NCBI GenBank assembly: GCA_964610745.1
Contig: CAZSYL010000002.1
Span: forward strand, 1-64,000
Origin: SHLQ01 sp964610745
Lineage (GTDB): Bacteria > Actinomycetota > Acidimicrobiia > Acidimicrobiales > SHLQ01
Length of the DNA: 64,000 nucleotides
Reading direction: 5' to 3'
The position numbers and the translations under genes are program-made. A model generated the notes under the pieces. It did not search any database. It was not told the DNA's origin and saw nothing but the letters and a program-made list of their open reading frames with translations. Position 1 is the first letter of the stretch. Every line of letters starts with the position of its first letter. Of the stretch, positions 17,149 through 25,918 are shown piece by piece.

Positions 17149-18077
17149 ACAACCACCGCCTCTCGAACGGCCTGGTCGATCGCGGTGACTTTGAATTCAT
17201 AGCCGTGTTCAACAAGGCGGGTTGGCACGGCCCGACGTCCAGTGAGCGCGAGTCCAGGATCCGAACCAAGGACCCACGCGCCGAGCTTCACGACTGGCTT
17301 CGGCGTGGGCAGCCCAAACGTACGACCGACTGCTGAGCGGTACGCAGCCATCAGCTCTGCGTTCGAAACCGGGTTGGGCGATGTCACATGGAGAAGGCCC
17401 TCCATCGACGGATCGGTGACTGCGCGAACCAGAAGGTCGAAGAAATCCTCGGCTCCGATCCACGACACCCATTGGGTGCCAGGTCCGACCCTGCCGGCAA
17501 GCCCGAAGCGGGCAAGCATTGCGAGTCGCTCTGTCGCCGGGTCGCCTTTGCCACCAATCCCGATGGCTGGGCGCAACAGAACCGTGCGCGCCACATCGCC
17601 CGTGACTTCTCGGTAGGCGGCCTCCCATCGTTGGCAGACTTCGACCTGCTGGCGAGGTCCGGATGCAGGAGGAGTGGTGTGCTCATCGATCAGCTCGTCG
17701 CCGGAATCTCCAAAGATTGCGAGCGACGACAGTTGCACCCAGGCAGCTGGAGGATCGTCGACAGACGACAACGCTCGACCAACGAGACGGACAGTGCCCT
17801 CGCGCGAGCTGATCAGCTCATCGATGTTGGCCCTCGTGGGTCGACAGTCCACTCGCCGACCAGCCAGGTGCACCACGACGTCGGATCCTTCGAGCGACTT
17901 GGCCCAGTCGCCCAGCGACTGGCCGTCCCACTGAACCGAACTCCATCGCTCGTGGGAGCTCGGCGAGCCTCGCCCAATGACTATGACCTCGTGGCCTTGA
18001 GAGGTGAGCCGCTGGCGTAGCCCACGACCGAGAAAGCCTGAGCCTCCAACCAGCACCACTCGCAACGGTCTCAACAC
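17145..18077 (-). CDS. TIGR01777-type NAD(P)-dependent epimerase/oxidoreductase
   Basis: A 310-residue extended SDR protein. The N-terminal VVLVGGSGFLGRGL is the Rossmann glycine motif, VVHLAGRRVDCRPT is characteristic of the YfcH/TIGR01777 group, and the C-terminal VLGSDPGLALTGRRAVPTRL is also diagnostic. The YxxxK region is divergent, as in the family. The reaction is not established; relatives include plant SulA. GTG 18077 is the likely start, though other GTG and TTG codons follow within the first codons. It is coupled to hrpA downstream by a GTGA overlap. Confidence 0.8.
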   Translation of the reverse strand: MLRPLRVVLVGGSGFLGRGLRQRLTSQGHEVIVIGRGSPSSHERWSSVQWDGQSLGDWAKSLEGSDVVVHLAGRRVDCRPTRANIDELISSREGTVRLVGRALSSVDDPPAAWVQLSSLAIFGDSGDELIDEHTTPPASGPRQQVEVCQRWEAAYREVTGDVARTVLLRPAIGIGGKGDPATERLAMLARFGLAGRVGPGTQWVSWIGAEDFFDLLVRAVTDPSMEGLLHVTSPNPVSNAELMAAYRSAVGRTFGLPTPKPVVKLGAWVLGSDPGLALTGRRAVPTRLVEHGYEFKVTAIDQAVREAVVV

Positions 18078-18109
18078 GTCCCCAGACTAGAAGAGCCTGC
18101 GATGTTTTC

Positions 18110-18913
18110 TTACCGGAGCAGAAACTCCTGTTTGATGGTCTGAAACTGGAACCAGCCAGCGAATGCGTAGCCACTCTGGTCATAGCTGTGTTGTGCGTAC
18201 TCGTCGGGAATGATCATTGGATCTCCAGCCGCTTCGGCCACGAGTTGACTCTGGCACGCTCGTTCAAGGGCGATAAACCACCACGCTGCTTCGTCAACGG
18301 ATTCACCAGTGGTGATCGCGCCATGATTCTGGTGGAGTAGTGCCTTCTTAGGGCCGAGCGAAGCTGCGAGTTTCTTTCCCGACTCAAGATCAGTCACGAT
18401 CGCTCCTCCATCATCGGAATGCATCGCGACATCGTTGTAGAACATGCAGTGATCTTGGGTGATCATCTTGAGGGGTTGTCCGAGCGACGAAAAGGTCTTC
18501 GAATACATGGCGTGCGTATGACATGCCGCCACCACGTCAGGGCGAGCCGCGTGAATAGCACCGTGGATCGCAAACGCAGCGTTGTTGAGCGGTCTGTTGC
18601 CGTGGACGATGGTCCCCTCGTGGTCGACACAGATGAGGTCTTCGATCTGCACGGTCTGAAAGCCCATACCGAACGGATTCACCCAAAAGCGATCCGTAAA
18701 CTCGGGGTCACGAACCGTGATGTGTCCAGCTGCGCCTTCAGCCATGTGTCGATCGCCCAGAATGTGAAGCGCGTCGACCAGTGTCTGCTTGCGATACTCA
18801 CGCTCGTCGCCCACGTCATCGAATGACGGAGGTCGCGGCAAGATCATTTCGTCGGTGACCGTCGTCGTATCAGAGCTCGTGAGCGCACCCGACGGGTCAT
18901 CGACAGCGGTCAT
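18110..18913 (-). CDS. Class II aldolase/adducin family protein
   Basis: A 267-residue protein with the class II aldolase fold. Probable zinc ligands are in CHTHAMYS (H132, H134) and HQNHGAI; an HGAIH segment lies just upstream. The order AAGHITVRDPEF, WVNPFGMGF, VDHEGTIVHG matches the adducin-like subgroup rather than FucA/AraD sensu stricto. Such enzymes cleave or decarboxylate small hydroxy acids; the substrate is unknown. ATG 18913 overlaps the stop of a small upstream gene by four bases. No sugar-utilisation genes are adjacent. Confidence 0.83.
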   Translation of the reverse strand: MTAVDDPSGALTSSDTTTVTDEMILPRPPSFDDVGDEREYRKQTLVDALHILGDRHMAEGAAGHITVRDPEFTDRFWVNPFGMGFQTVQIEDLICVDHEGTIVHGNRPLNNAAFAIHGAIHAARPDVVAACHTHAMYSKTFSSLGQPLKMITQDHCMFYNDVAMHSDDGGAIVTDLESGKKLAASLGPKKALLHQNHGAITTGESVDEAAWWFIALERACQSQLVAEAAGDPMIIPDEYAQHSYDQSGYAFAGWFQFQTIKQEFLLR

Positions 18914-19197
18914 GTTGTCGGGTTCTGTGAAGCAGCTGGCGTCGAACCCATGGATTCTTCCAGCGCAGCGATCGTTGCCTCAGCACCGTCGAGGTCGCCG
19001 GACTGCAACTGGTCCATTGCGCCTTGGAGATCTGCAAGACGACCCTGAAGCTCATCCACACTTGGCGTATCTCCAGCGTCGAGGTGGGCAGCGGCGACAC
19101 CACTGGCGTTGTCCACCGCGAGGTCGCCAGCAGGTTGAGACTCGTGTGCCTCGGCGGGTACCGCGGCGGACTCGGGCGTTTCAGACTCTTCGAGCAT
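18910..19197 (-). CDS. Small acidic hypothetical protein
   Basis: A 95-residue protein I do not recognise. The first ~45 residues are rich in Ala, Glu and Pro. A predicted helical segment follows (SVDELQGRLADLQGAMDQLQ, then DLDGAEATIAALEESM), possibly a short coiled coil. ATG 19197 (MLEESETP) is chosen; a GTG at 19221 is also in frame. The ATGA overlap with the class II aldolase gene is the main argument that it is translated. No signal peptide or membrane segment is visible. Confidence 0.5.
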   Translation of the reverse strand: MLEESETPESAAVPAEAHESQPAGDLAVDNASGVAAAHLDAGDTPSVDELQGRLADLQGAMDQLQSGDLDGAEATIAALEESMGSTPAASQNPTT

Positions 19198-19364
19198 GGC
19201 CGCAGTGTAATCATGCAGCACCGATAGCTCCTACCGGTGATGAGGTTCGCTGCACCGACGAAGCCATACTCATGGCGTTGGACTGTCGCGATATGACTCA
19301 GGCTAGGAGGCGATGGCGTCAGCCAACTCCCCGGTAAGCCAACCAAGACCGTACGGAGAAACCA

Positions 19365-19967
19365 GTGGCAAGTGAATGGACGATCTGCGCCAAAGCGCGC
19401 CGTGACTTCGCGGACATGCTCGACGAGCTGACCGACGAACAGCTCGAAGCTCAGTCGCTGTGCAGCGAATGGACCTCTTTGGACGTGGCTGGACACATCG
19501 TGAGTCTCGTCGAGCTGTCGCCATTTAAGCTCGCCATGGGGGCAGCAAAGAACCGAAAGAACGTTGACGGGTACCTCAGCACACAAGCGAAAGAATTCGC
19601 TGCACAGGGAGCACCGGCGTTATCCCAAACTCTTCGTGCCAAGGCACTCAAGCAACTCAAGCCTTTCCCGGAATCCTCGATGGTGTCCGACACTGCGGTG
19701 CACACGCTCGATGTTCGCCGAGCACTCGGCATCACCACGCCGCTCGATCCGGAGGTCCTTCGAGTGGCCCTCGACCACAGCGCAAGTGATCTGGCTAAAG
19801 CAATGGCTGATCGAACCACTCCCACACTGTCGGCGACCGATATCGACTGGTCGTGGGGCGGCGGTCCCAAGGTCACCGGCACCGCCGAAACCGTCTTGCT
19901 CGCCATGAATCAACGAGACGTGTTCGACGACCTCGAAGGCGACGGGATCGACCTGCTACCCCGCTAA
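19365..19967 (+). CDS. DinB-like/mycothiol-dependent maleylpyruvate isomerase family protein (TIGR03083)
   Basis: A 200-residue protein of the actinobacterial maleylpyruvate-isomerase N-terminal family. It shows the typical DFADMLDELTDEQLEAQSLCSEWTSLDVAGHIVSLVEL opening, in which the tryptophan and GH residues belong to a DinB-like metal site, and HTLDVRRALG with its second histidine later. The family includes mycothiol-dependent isomerases and many uncharacterised thiol-dependent enzymes. GTG 19365 has GGAG eight bases upstream. It stands alone, with AT-rich sequence downstream. Confidence 0.72.
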   Translation: MASEWTICAKARRDFADMLDELTDEQLEAQSLCSEWTSLDVAGHIVSLVELSPFKLAMGAAKNRKNVDGYLSTQAKEFAAQGAPALSQTLRAKALKQLKPFPESSMVSDTAVHTLDVRRALGITTPLDPEVLRVALDHSASDLAKAMADRTTPTLSATDIDWSWGGGPKVTGTAETVLLAMNQRDVFDDLEGDGIDLLPR

Positions 19968-20000
19968 TCCTCCGAGCCTGTCATACCGCTACTGTAGACT

Positions 20001-20027
20001 GTTGTTATTCGTTATAATTATAACAAC
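20001..20027 (+). promoter_or_regulatory. Nested palindrome over a TATAAT box, promoter/operator of the AAA ATPase gene
   Basis: GTTGTTAT (20001-20008) and ATAACAAC (20020-20027) are reverse complements. Inside lies a perfect 14-bp palindrome (20011-20024) that contains TATAAT at 20013-20018, a consensus -10 hexamer. The -35 region is weak. The start codon follows at 20048 with TGGAG before it. A protein bound to the palindrome would block the promoter, so autoregulation is plausible. Confidence 0.5.
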
Positions 20028-20047
20028 GTATAAAAAATGGAGTCGAA

Positions 20048-21181
20048 ATGCTCGAGAACCCATTTCGGCCAGGGTTTGGGTCGTGGCCTCCGTCCTTCGT
20101 GGGTCGCGAAAGCGACGAGCTCCTCTTTCGAGAGGGCCTGGCGAACGGACCTGGCGGCCGCTACCACCGAAGCTTGACCACGGGTCCGCGTGGCGTGGGC
20201 AAAACCGTACTCCTCGCAGCCTTCCGAGATATCGCCGAAGCCGAGGGCTACCTCACGATCGCCGTCGACGCCAACGACGGCATGATTCGCCGCATCTGCC
20301 GCGATGCCCGACTGGTCGAGGTAGCCCTTTTGGAGAACCCGACATGGAAGGTCAGCGAGGTCCGGGCAGGCGCAAGTATCGGCATTGCTAGCGGACAGGT
20401 TGGACTCTCCCGAAATACCCCTGCCGCCGACGACACCGACCCAATGGTGTTGCTAAAACCACTTCTCGAACGCGTGGACGCCGCTGTTACCCAACGCGGT
20501 GGAGCCGGGCTGATGCTCACCGTCGACGAGCTCCACGCTGCGAAGACCACCGAGCTCGAACGTCTCGGGAACGATCTACAACACCTTCAATCGATCGTGT
20601 TCGCGGGTGCTGCGTTGCCAACGATCGAGGACCACATCTTCGGTTCGACCGGAGCCACCTTCTTCAGCAGGTTAGCCCGGTTCGACCTCAAGCCGCTGTC
20701 GCTCTCGGACTCACTCGCCGCAATTCGCCCACCGCTCGATGACGCCGGAGTTGGTTACGACGACGTCGAACTGGCCAAGACCGTTGAACGCACGCAGGGC
20801 TACCCCTACCTCGTCCAGCTCCTCGGCTACGAGATCTGGAGTCGGCTCGGCCCCGGCGACGAAGTCTCTGCCCCGCTATTACATGACGCATACGAAGTTG
20901 CACGCGACCAGTCGATCTTCGATGTGCTCCAGCCCACCTGGCGCCAGTTATCGCCCTCGTCCAAACGCGTCCTCGGCGTCATAGCCAAGAACGGCCCGGA
21001 CCCCATGGCTACACGCGATGTTCTGACCGCCATCGAGAAGTCCAGCTCATGGTTCTCGGTCTATCGAGCTCGCCTCATTAAGGCAGGCATGCTCACGGCG
21101 CCGAGCAGAGGATTCGTTCAACTCGCAGGCGGTGAACGAGCAGCCGAGTGGATCCTCGAACAACTCATCGACCTCGACTAG
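20048..21181 (+). CDS. AAA ATPase with C-terminal winged-helix-like region
   Basis: A 377-residue protein starting NPFRPGFGSWPPSFVGRESDE, a common opening of Orc1/STAND-like actinobacterial ATPases. Walker A is TGPRGVGKT, LMLTVDELHAA looks like Walker B, and FAGAALPTI occupies the sensor 1 region. The C-terminal ~75 residues (LSPSSKRVLGVIAKNG to GFVQLAGG) resemble a winged helix, so DNA binding is plausible. Its function is unknown. The upstream region is unusually AT-rich and carries a strong palindrome. It is isolated between unrelated genes, converging on acpS, which could indicate acquisition. Confidence 0.75.
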   Translation: MLENPFRPGFGSWPPSFVGRESDELLFREGLANGPGGRYHRSLTTGPRGVGKTVLLAAFRDIAEAEGYLTIAVDANDGMIRRICRDARLVEVALLENPTWKVSEVRAGASIGIASGQVGLSRNTPAADDTDPMVLLKPLLERVDAAVTQRGGAGLMLTVDELHAAKTTELERLGNDLQHLQSIVFAGAALPTIEDHIFGSTGATFFSRLARFDLKPLSLSDSLAAIRPPLDDAGVGYDDVELAKTVERTQGYPYLVQLLGYEIWSRLGPGDEVSAPLLHDAYEVARDQSIFDVLQPTWRQLSPSSKRVLGVIAKNGPDPMATRDVLTAIEKSSSWFSVYRARLIKAGMLTAPSRGFVQLAGGERAAEWILEQLIDLD

Positions 21182-21211
21182 ATCACCGTCGGTCGCCGGA
21201 ACGCTGTAGTT

Positions 21212-21577
21212 CTACAGGGCGACAGCGATCGCCTGGGCCATCGATTCGGTGTGGGTGAGGGTGATCTTGAACTCGGTGATGCCAGCTTCGGCCGCCTTTG
21301 CTGCTGCCGTGTCATGAAGCACGATCGATGGAGCTCCGTTTTCGGCCCTCACCACCTCGATGTCGGACATGGTGACCTCTCCAAGGCCGACGCCCATTGC
21401 CTTCATCACGGCTTCCTTAGCCGCCCACCGAACGGCATAACGTTCTGTCGGGTCGTTCTTCGAATCGGCGTAGGCCCGCTCGCCTTCGGTAAACGTGCGA
21501 GTCCTGATCCCCGGGGTCCGTTCGAGCACCGTCCTGAAACGCTCAAGCTCGACGAGGTCGGTGCCAATACCAATCAT
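21212..21577 (-). CDS. acpS: Holo-[acyl-carrier-protein] synthase
   Basis: A 121-residue phosphopantetheinyl transferase moving the 4'-phosphopantetheine of CoA onto a serine of ACP. GIGTDLVELERF supplies the Mg-binding Asp7, RWAAKEAVMKAMG the second acidic residue (E55), and the C-terminus ITLTHTESMAQAIAVAL is typical. Length is standard. ATG 21577 lies 56 bases from the divergent metY start, so the two promoters share a short region. Confidence 0.92.
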   Translation of the reverse strand: MIGIGTDLVELERFRTVLERTPGIRTRTFTEGERAYADSKNDPTERYAVRWAAKEAVMKAMGVGLGEVTMSDIEVVRAENGAPSIVLHDTAAAKAAEAGITEFKITLTHTESMAQAIAVAL

Positions 21578-21633
21578 GTGAACGTTCCCTTCCCAGGAGG
21601 GAATTGTACGTCACCTCAGCTAGTTTCGAATCT

Positions 21634-22941
21634 ATGGCAGATCATGAATGGGGTTTCCGAACGCGAGCATTGCATGCAGGAGCGAGGCCCGATCCATATA
21701 GCGGCGCCCGCGCTGTACCCATTTATCAGACGACGAGTTTCGTCTTCGAAGACACACAGGACGCGGCAGACCTTTTCGCACTGCAGAAGTACGGTTCGAT
21801 CTACACCCGCATCGGCAATCCGACGATCGCGGCATTTGAAGAACGTGTAGCCAGCCTCGAAGGCGGCATCGGTGCGGTCGCAACATCTTCGGGCCAAGCC
21901 GCAGAGTTTCTCTCGATGATTGCGCTGGCTGGTGCGGGCGAAAACATCGTCGCCAACGCGTCGCTCTACGGCGGAACAGTCACCCAGTTCGATGTGACGC
22001 TGCGACGTCTCGGGATCGACACTCGATTCGTCAACACAAACAATCTCGATTCGGTTCGGGCCAAGGTCGACGGCAACACCAAAGCGATCTTCACCGAGAT
22101 CATCGCCAACCCGTCCGGCGAGGTTGCCGATCTCGAAGGCCTCTCAAAGGTTGCCAACGAATTCGGCGTGCCCCTCGTGGTCGACAACACTTTCGCTACC
22201 GCCTACCTGTGTCGTCCACTCGAATTCGGTGCCGATATCGTCGTCCAATCCGCTACCAAGTTCCTTGGCGGACACGGCACCTCCATCGGCGGCGTGATCG
22301 TCGATTCGGGTCGCTTCGACTGGGGCAATGGCCGCTTCCCGTTGATGACCGATCCAATACCGAGCTACAACGGTCTGCGTTGGTGGGACAACTTTGGCGA
22401 GTACGCCTACCTCACAAAAGTGCGTAGCGAGCAGCTCCGCGATGTGGGAGCTTCCATCTCTCCCTTTAACGCCTTCCAGATTCTTCAGGGCATCGAAACC
22501 CTCCCGCAGCGCATGACCGAACACGTCGCAAACGCTCGACAGGTGGCCGAGTGGCTTGATGCGGATCCACGCATCAGTTGGGTGAAGTACAGCGGACTCC
22601 CCTCCTCTCCACATAAGGCAAACGCTGACAAATACGTTCCAATGGGTCCGGGCGCAATCTTCACCTTTGGTGTGGCCGGAGGCCGCGACGCTGGCCGAAC
22701 CTTCATCAACTCGCTCCAGATGATCAGTCACCTAGCCAACGTTGGCGATGCCAAGACGCTGATCCTGCATCCGGCATCCACGACTCACCAGCAGCTGAGC
22801 GACGAGCAGCTCAAAGCTGGTGGTGTGTCCGACGAGATGGTTCGCATTTCCGTGGGCGTCGAAGATGTCGAGGACATCATCTGGGATCTTGACCAAGCAC
22901 TAACAGCGGCCGCCTCCGCTGTAGGAGGCTCCAATGGCTGA
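21634..22941 (+). CDS. metY: O-acetylhomoserine sulfhydrylase/aminocarboxypropyltransferase
   Basis: A 435-residue Cys/Met-metabolism PLP enzyme. K209 in QSATKFLGGHGTSIGG binds PLP. YTRIGNPT and ATSSGQAAEF are the usual MetY motifs, and the length (~430) separates it from shorter cystathionine gamma-synthases. The expected reaction is O-acetylhomoserine plus sulfide to homocysteine. ATG 21634 starts the conserved WGFRTRALHAG. No SAM riboswitch fits the 56-base upstream gap. The stop overlaps the CoA-binding protein gene by eight bases, a pairing that suggests co-regulation. Confidence 0.9.
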   Translation: MADHEWGFRTRALHAGARPDPYSGARAVPIYQTTSFVFEDTQDAADLFALQKYGSIYTRIGNPTIAAFEERVASLEGGIGAVATSSGQAAEFLSMIALAGAGENIVANASLYGGTVTQFDVTLRRLGIDTRFVNTNNLDSVRAKVDGNTKAIFTEIIANPSGEVADLEGLSKVANEFGVPLVVDNTFATAYLCRPLEFGADIVVQSATKFLGGHGTSIGGVIVDSGRFDWGNGRFPLMTDPIPSYNGLRWWDNFGEYAYLTKVRSEQLRDVGASISPFNAFQILQGIETLPQRMTEHVANARQVAEWLDADPRISWVKYSGLPSSPHKANADKYVPMGPGAIFTFGVAGGRDAGRTFINSLQMISHLANVGDAKTLILHPASTTHQQLSDEQLKAGGVSDEMVRISVGVEDVEDIIWDLDQALTAAASAVGGSNG

Positions 22942-23434
22942 TAACGAACGTGAACCAGTTGAAGGTTGGACTCCTCCAACGCCACTCGAGCGCAAGGCAA
23001 TTCTCGATTCGACCGAGTCGATCGCGATCGTCGGCGCCAGCGCGAACCCCGCACGAGCTTCAAACTTTGTAGCAACCTACCTGTTGTCGAGTTCGACCGA
23101 CTTCCGGGTGTATCTCGTCAATCCGCGTGAGAGCGAGATTCTCGGCCAACCGGTGTACGCCTCACTCGAGGCGCTGCCCGAGGTTCCCGATCTCGTCGAT
23201 GCGTTCCGCCGTTCCGAGGACTTGCCCGGTGTAGCACACGATGCCATCAGCATCGGTGCCAAGACCTTTTGGGCACAACTTGGTCTGTGGAACGCTCAAG
23301 CAGCGAAACTCGCCACCGATGCCGGCCTGAACGTCGTGATGAATCGGTGCACGAAGATCGAACACGCCCGCTTTGCTGGCGGCCTGCACCTCGCTGGCTT
23401 CGACACCGGCGTCATCTCCTCCCGCCGCGGCTAA
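22934..23434 (+). CDS. CoA-binding domain protein (YccU-like)
   Basis: A 166-residue single-domain CoA-binding Rossmann protein. IAIVGASANPARASNFVATYL is the nucleotide loop, YLVNPRESEILGQPVYASLEALPEVPDLVDAFR follows, and GAKTFWAQLGLWN and VVMNRCTKIEHAR complete the pattern. It resembles the CoA-binding part of succinyl-CoA ligases but has no catalytic domain. ATG 22934 has GGAGG upstream within the end of metY. Role unknown; the overlap suggests a link with methionine synthesis. Confidence 0.82.
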   Translation: MADNEREPVEGWTPPTPLERKAILDSTESIAIVGASANPARASNFVATYLLSSSTDFRVYLVNPRESEILGQPVYASLEALPEVPDLVDAFRRSEDLPGVAHDAISIGAKTFWAQLGLWNAQAAKLATDAGLNVVMNRCTKIEHARFAGGLHLAGFDTGVISSRRG

Positions 23435-23439
23435 CCCGC

Positions 23440-23495
23440 GGGGTCAGGTCTCATTCTCACCCAAAACGCGGTGGGGTCAGGTCTCATTCTCACCC
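23440..23495 (+). repeat. Two direct copies of a 23-bp GGGGTCAGGTCTCA repeat
   Basis: Copies at 23440-23462 and 23473-23495 read GGGGTCAGGTCTCATTCTC followed by ACCC. Two inverted, slightly diverged copies follow at 23627-23682. The intervening ~130 bases have no gene. Confidence 0.75.
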
Positions 23496-23626
23496 GACCT
23501 CGACAATCTCCGCCAAAATCAGTGTCCACGGCCACACAACGACTGCCTAACTCCTTCGGCAGTGAGACCTTCGTACAAGACGAAACGAGCTGGATCTCGG
23601 AGTTTTCGGGCGAAAATAGGTGTGGT

Positions 23627-23682
23627 GGGTGAAGGTGAGACCTGACCCCGTCGGGATCGAAGTGAAAGTGAGACCTGACCCC
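23627..23682 (-). repeat. Two inverted copies of the GGGGTCAGGTCTCA repeat
   Basis: Copies at 23627-23649 and about 23660-23682 share GTGAGACCTGACCCC with the reverse complement of the units at 23440-23495, with a few mismatches at the outer end. The arrangement (two forward, spacer, two reverse) lies between the CoA-binding gene and the convergent PH-domain gene and could form a large hairpin. Confidence 0.7.
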
Positions 23683-23689
23683 ACGAGGG

Positions 23690-25291
23690 TTACATGAAGG
23701 CTCGGCGGTCGGTTTCGGCGACGAAGAGCGCTCTGTCGCGGACTGCTCGCGCCTCATCGATGGGAATCATGCCGATCGCAATCTCTGTGCCGGCGAGCTC
23801 GATGACGAGCGTGGCGAGGTTGCGTTTGCGTTCGAACAGCGACTGACGAACAGTCACGCTGTTGACCTTACGAAGAAGCGTCTCACTGCGGGTCCGGGTC
23901 AGCAATTCGTTCTGATTGGCGATCGCATCGGCACTCACCCCCCAGCGATGGAGGCGAGTGCGTCGGCGGACGGTCAGCCATTCAACGGGGATTAAGAATA
24001 AGAACAGCAGCGACCACAGGCCGAGTGGAGTAAAGAAGAGTCCACCCGCGAGCAGCACGGCGAGAACGGCGGCATTACGAGTGTCTTTGTAGATCTCTTG
24101 GTGCGACACGCGCCGATCCAGCTCTTGAACCCCCGGCGAGTTGTCCAGTCCAAGCCGACGGAGTTCTGCAACCTCAGCATCGCTACTTCCTGGAACCGAG
24201 ATCGTTCCGCCGACCTCTTCGCCGGCCTGGCCGGGCGCGGCCGCTGTTCTAATCCCGATGAGGGAAACGTGGCTCATGCCAACGAGACGGGTGAGCCATG
24301 ACTGCGACACACGAACCAATTGAAGCCGCGGCAAGCTTGCAGCTGTACTGCTCTTCGAGAGCAACCCAGCGTTTTTGCGCAGTCCCGAAGCCGTCGCTGT
24401 CACAGTCAGATTCCAGTCCACAAGAAACACCCGAACGATGTTCAGAAACACGCTAAACAACAGCACGGCAACTATCGCGAGCGGAATGAACCACAACAAC
24501 CAACGGCCGACAGAAAACGTGACATCGGGTTCGTCCACAAAAGACGGAAGCCGGTCCAAGATCTCGCCGCTAAATGCGAACAGTGGCGCAATTACGGCAA
24601 GACCGCTGAAGGGCAACTGAGTCACGGCCACTTTGAACAACTCACCAGGGGTGCGACGCAATATCTCTCGGTCCGCAGCGGGAGGGACCCCCGCAGCGCT
24701 AGAAGCCTCGGCTGCGTTGTCGACGTGTAGATCCGACTGGCCCGCGTTGGATCGATAATCCGCGGCGGCGCGTTGAAGCGCTTCAGCTACGGGGCGCTTT
24801 ACGGCATCGATCGTGAATTCTGACTGCGCTGTGCCCGCGGTATCGGCCGAGACCTGAACAAGCCCGACGAGTCGGTGCAGGAACTTCTGTTGGATCGAAA
24901 CCGCCTGAACTCGGTCGAGGGGTACGGTCAGTCGCTGCCGGGAAATGACTCCTTGTTCGACACGAAGCTCGCCGTCACTCACTTCGAAGGTGTAGCGCCA
25001 CCAGCCAAGACCCGAGATCAACAAAAGGACAGCCCCGACCACAACGATGCCAAGGGCGAGCAGCAGCAGGGACGGCGAACGGGACAATACAAAGCCCGCC
25101 CCGATGACGATTTGGACAATACCGATACTGCGGACGAAGCGAAGCACAAGGAAAATCACTGCGAGCGGAGACTGCCGTTGCGGAATCGACAGATCGGGAA
25201 CTGTCGACGACGTTCGCGAAACCGGCGCTTGAGGTTGCGTCGGAGGCGGTGGTGTCTGATCGAACCCTTCGCCGTTGGCTGGTACGGTCAC
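23690..25291 (-). CDS. PH-domain membrane protein (YdbT-like)
   Basis: A 533-residue multi-span protein with repeated bacterial PH (bPH2, YdbS/YdbT) domains. A proline-rich N-terminus precedes two hydrophobic helices (about residues 40-95). The first PH unit follows (WWRYTFEVSDGELRVEQGVISRQRLTVPLDRVQAV), then a second membrane pair near residues 245-295, a second PH unit with SLPRLQLVRV, and a third after residue 395. Three units are usual for YdbT. GTG 25291 overlaps the stop of the YdbS-like gene (GTGA). In Bacillus relatives such pairs affect tolerance to antimicrobial compounds; the function here is unproven. Confidence 0.82.
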   Translation of the reverse strand: MTVPANGEGFDQTPPPPTQPQAPVSRTSSTVPDLSIPQRQSPLAVIFLVLRFVRSIGIVQIVIGAGFVLSRSPSLLLLALGIVVVGAVLLLISGLGWWRYTFEVSDGELRVEQGVISRQRLTVPLDRVQAVSIQQKFLHRLVGLVQVSADTAGTAQSEFTIDAVKRPVAEALQRAAADYRSNAGQSDLHVDNAAEASSAAGVPPAADREILRRTPGELFKVAVTQLPFSGLAVIAPLFAFSGEILDRLPSFVDEPDVTFSVGRWLLWFIPLAIVAVLLFSVFLNIVRVFLVDWNLTVTATASGLRKNAGLLSKSSTAASLPRLQLVRVSQSWLTRLVGMSHVSLIGIRTAAAPGQAGEEVGGTISVPGSSDAEVAELRRLGLDNSPGVQELDRRVSHQEIYKDTRNAAVLAVLLAGGLFFTPLGLWSLLFLFLIPVEWLTVRRRTRLHRWGVSADAIANQNELLTRTRSETLLRKVNSVTVRQSLFERKRNLATLVIELAGTEIAIGMIPIDEARAVRDRALFVAETDRRAFM

Positions 25292-25806
25292 TGTTCCTCG
25301 ATGAGATCGCCAGCACGCTCGACAACGAGCGCTCTCAGACGCGACGCGTCGTCCACGCCGAGCCCAGCTATGGCAAGGTCAGGCCCAGCTGAGTTGATAC
25401 CGAGAGTCGCAAGACCAAAGAGCCGCTCGACCGGACCTTGGCGCATCTGCGCATGCTGAACGCGCACGAACGGCACGGTCTGGACCTTCTTCACAATCAG
25501 GCCGTTGCGATATGAGATGTCCTGTTCGCGCACTTGATAGGCAATGTTCGACACTTCGAGAATCTTGAGAACGGCAGAGAAGGCGACCAGCACCAAGATT
25601 GCACCCGCTATGGCGTAGGGAATCCAAAGGGCCACATCAGCCATCGCTCCCACAATCACCGCAATGGCAACCACCACGACGGCGAGGATCCCCCGGCCGA
25701 TCAACGCAACTCGCAGCAGGTTCGGATGCACGGAAATGAACGCGTCATCGCGCAACTGTGGAAGACCCGATATATCGATCGGTTCGTTCGAAAACGATGA
25801 AGCCAT
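25288..25806 (-). CDS. PH-domain membrane protein (YdbS-like)
   Basis: A 172-residue protein with two hydrophobic helices (about residues 35-80) followed by one bPH2 domain: VSNIAYQVREQDISYRNGLIVKKVQTVPFVRVQHAQMRQGPVER, then a C-terminal helix. It is the small partner of the YdbT-like protein encoded directly downstream with a four-base overlap. ATG 25806 begins the gene. Upstream, 25807-25918 separates it from a divergent hydrolase gene and shows no clear promoter. Confidence 0.82.
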   Translation of the reverse strand: MASSFSNEPIDISGLPQLRDDAFISVHPNLLRVALIGRGILAVVVVAIAVIVGAMADVALWIPYAIAGAILVLVAFSAVLKILEVSNIAYQVREQDISYRNGLIVKKVQTVPFVRVQHAQMRQGPVERLFGLATLGINSAGPDLAIAGLGVDDASRLRALVVERAGDLIEEQ

Positions 25807-25918
25807 GATGTGCCATGGTACTGGTCACGCCATGTATGAACGGTGCGGTGGTTTGGGTCGAGCCGAAACCCAGCTGGTGTAGGGGTTTGAACTGTTCGCT
25901 CGCCTGCACCCCATCTCG

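Noticed and set aside
21578..21633. SAM riboswitch before metY
   Set aside because: The gap between divergent acpS and metY is only 56 bases, too short for a known SAM riboswitch.
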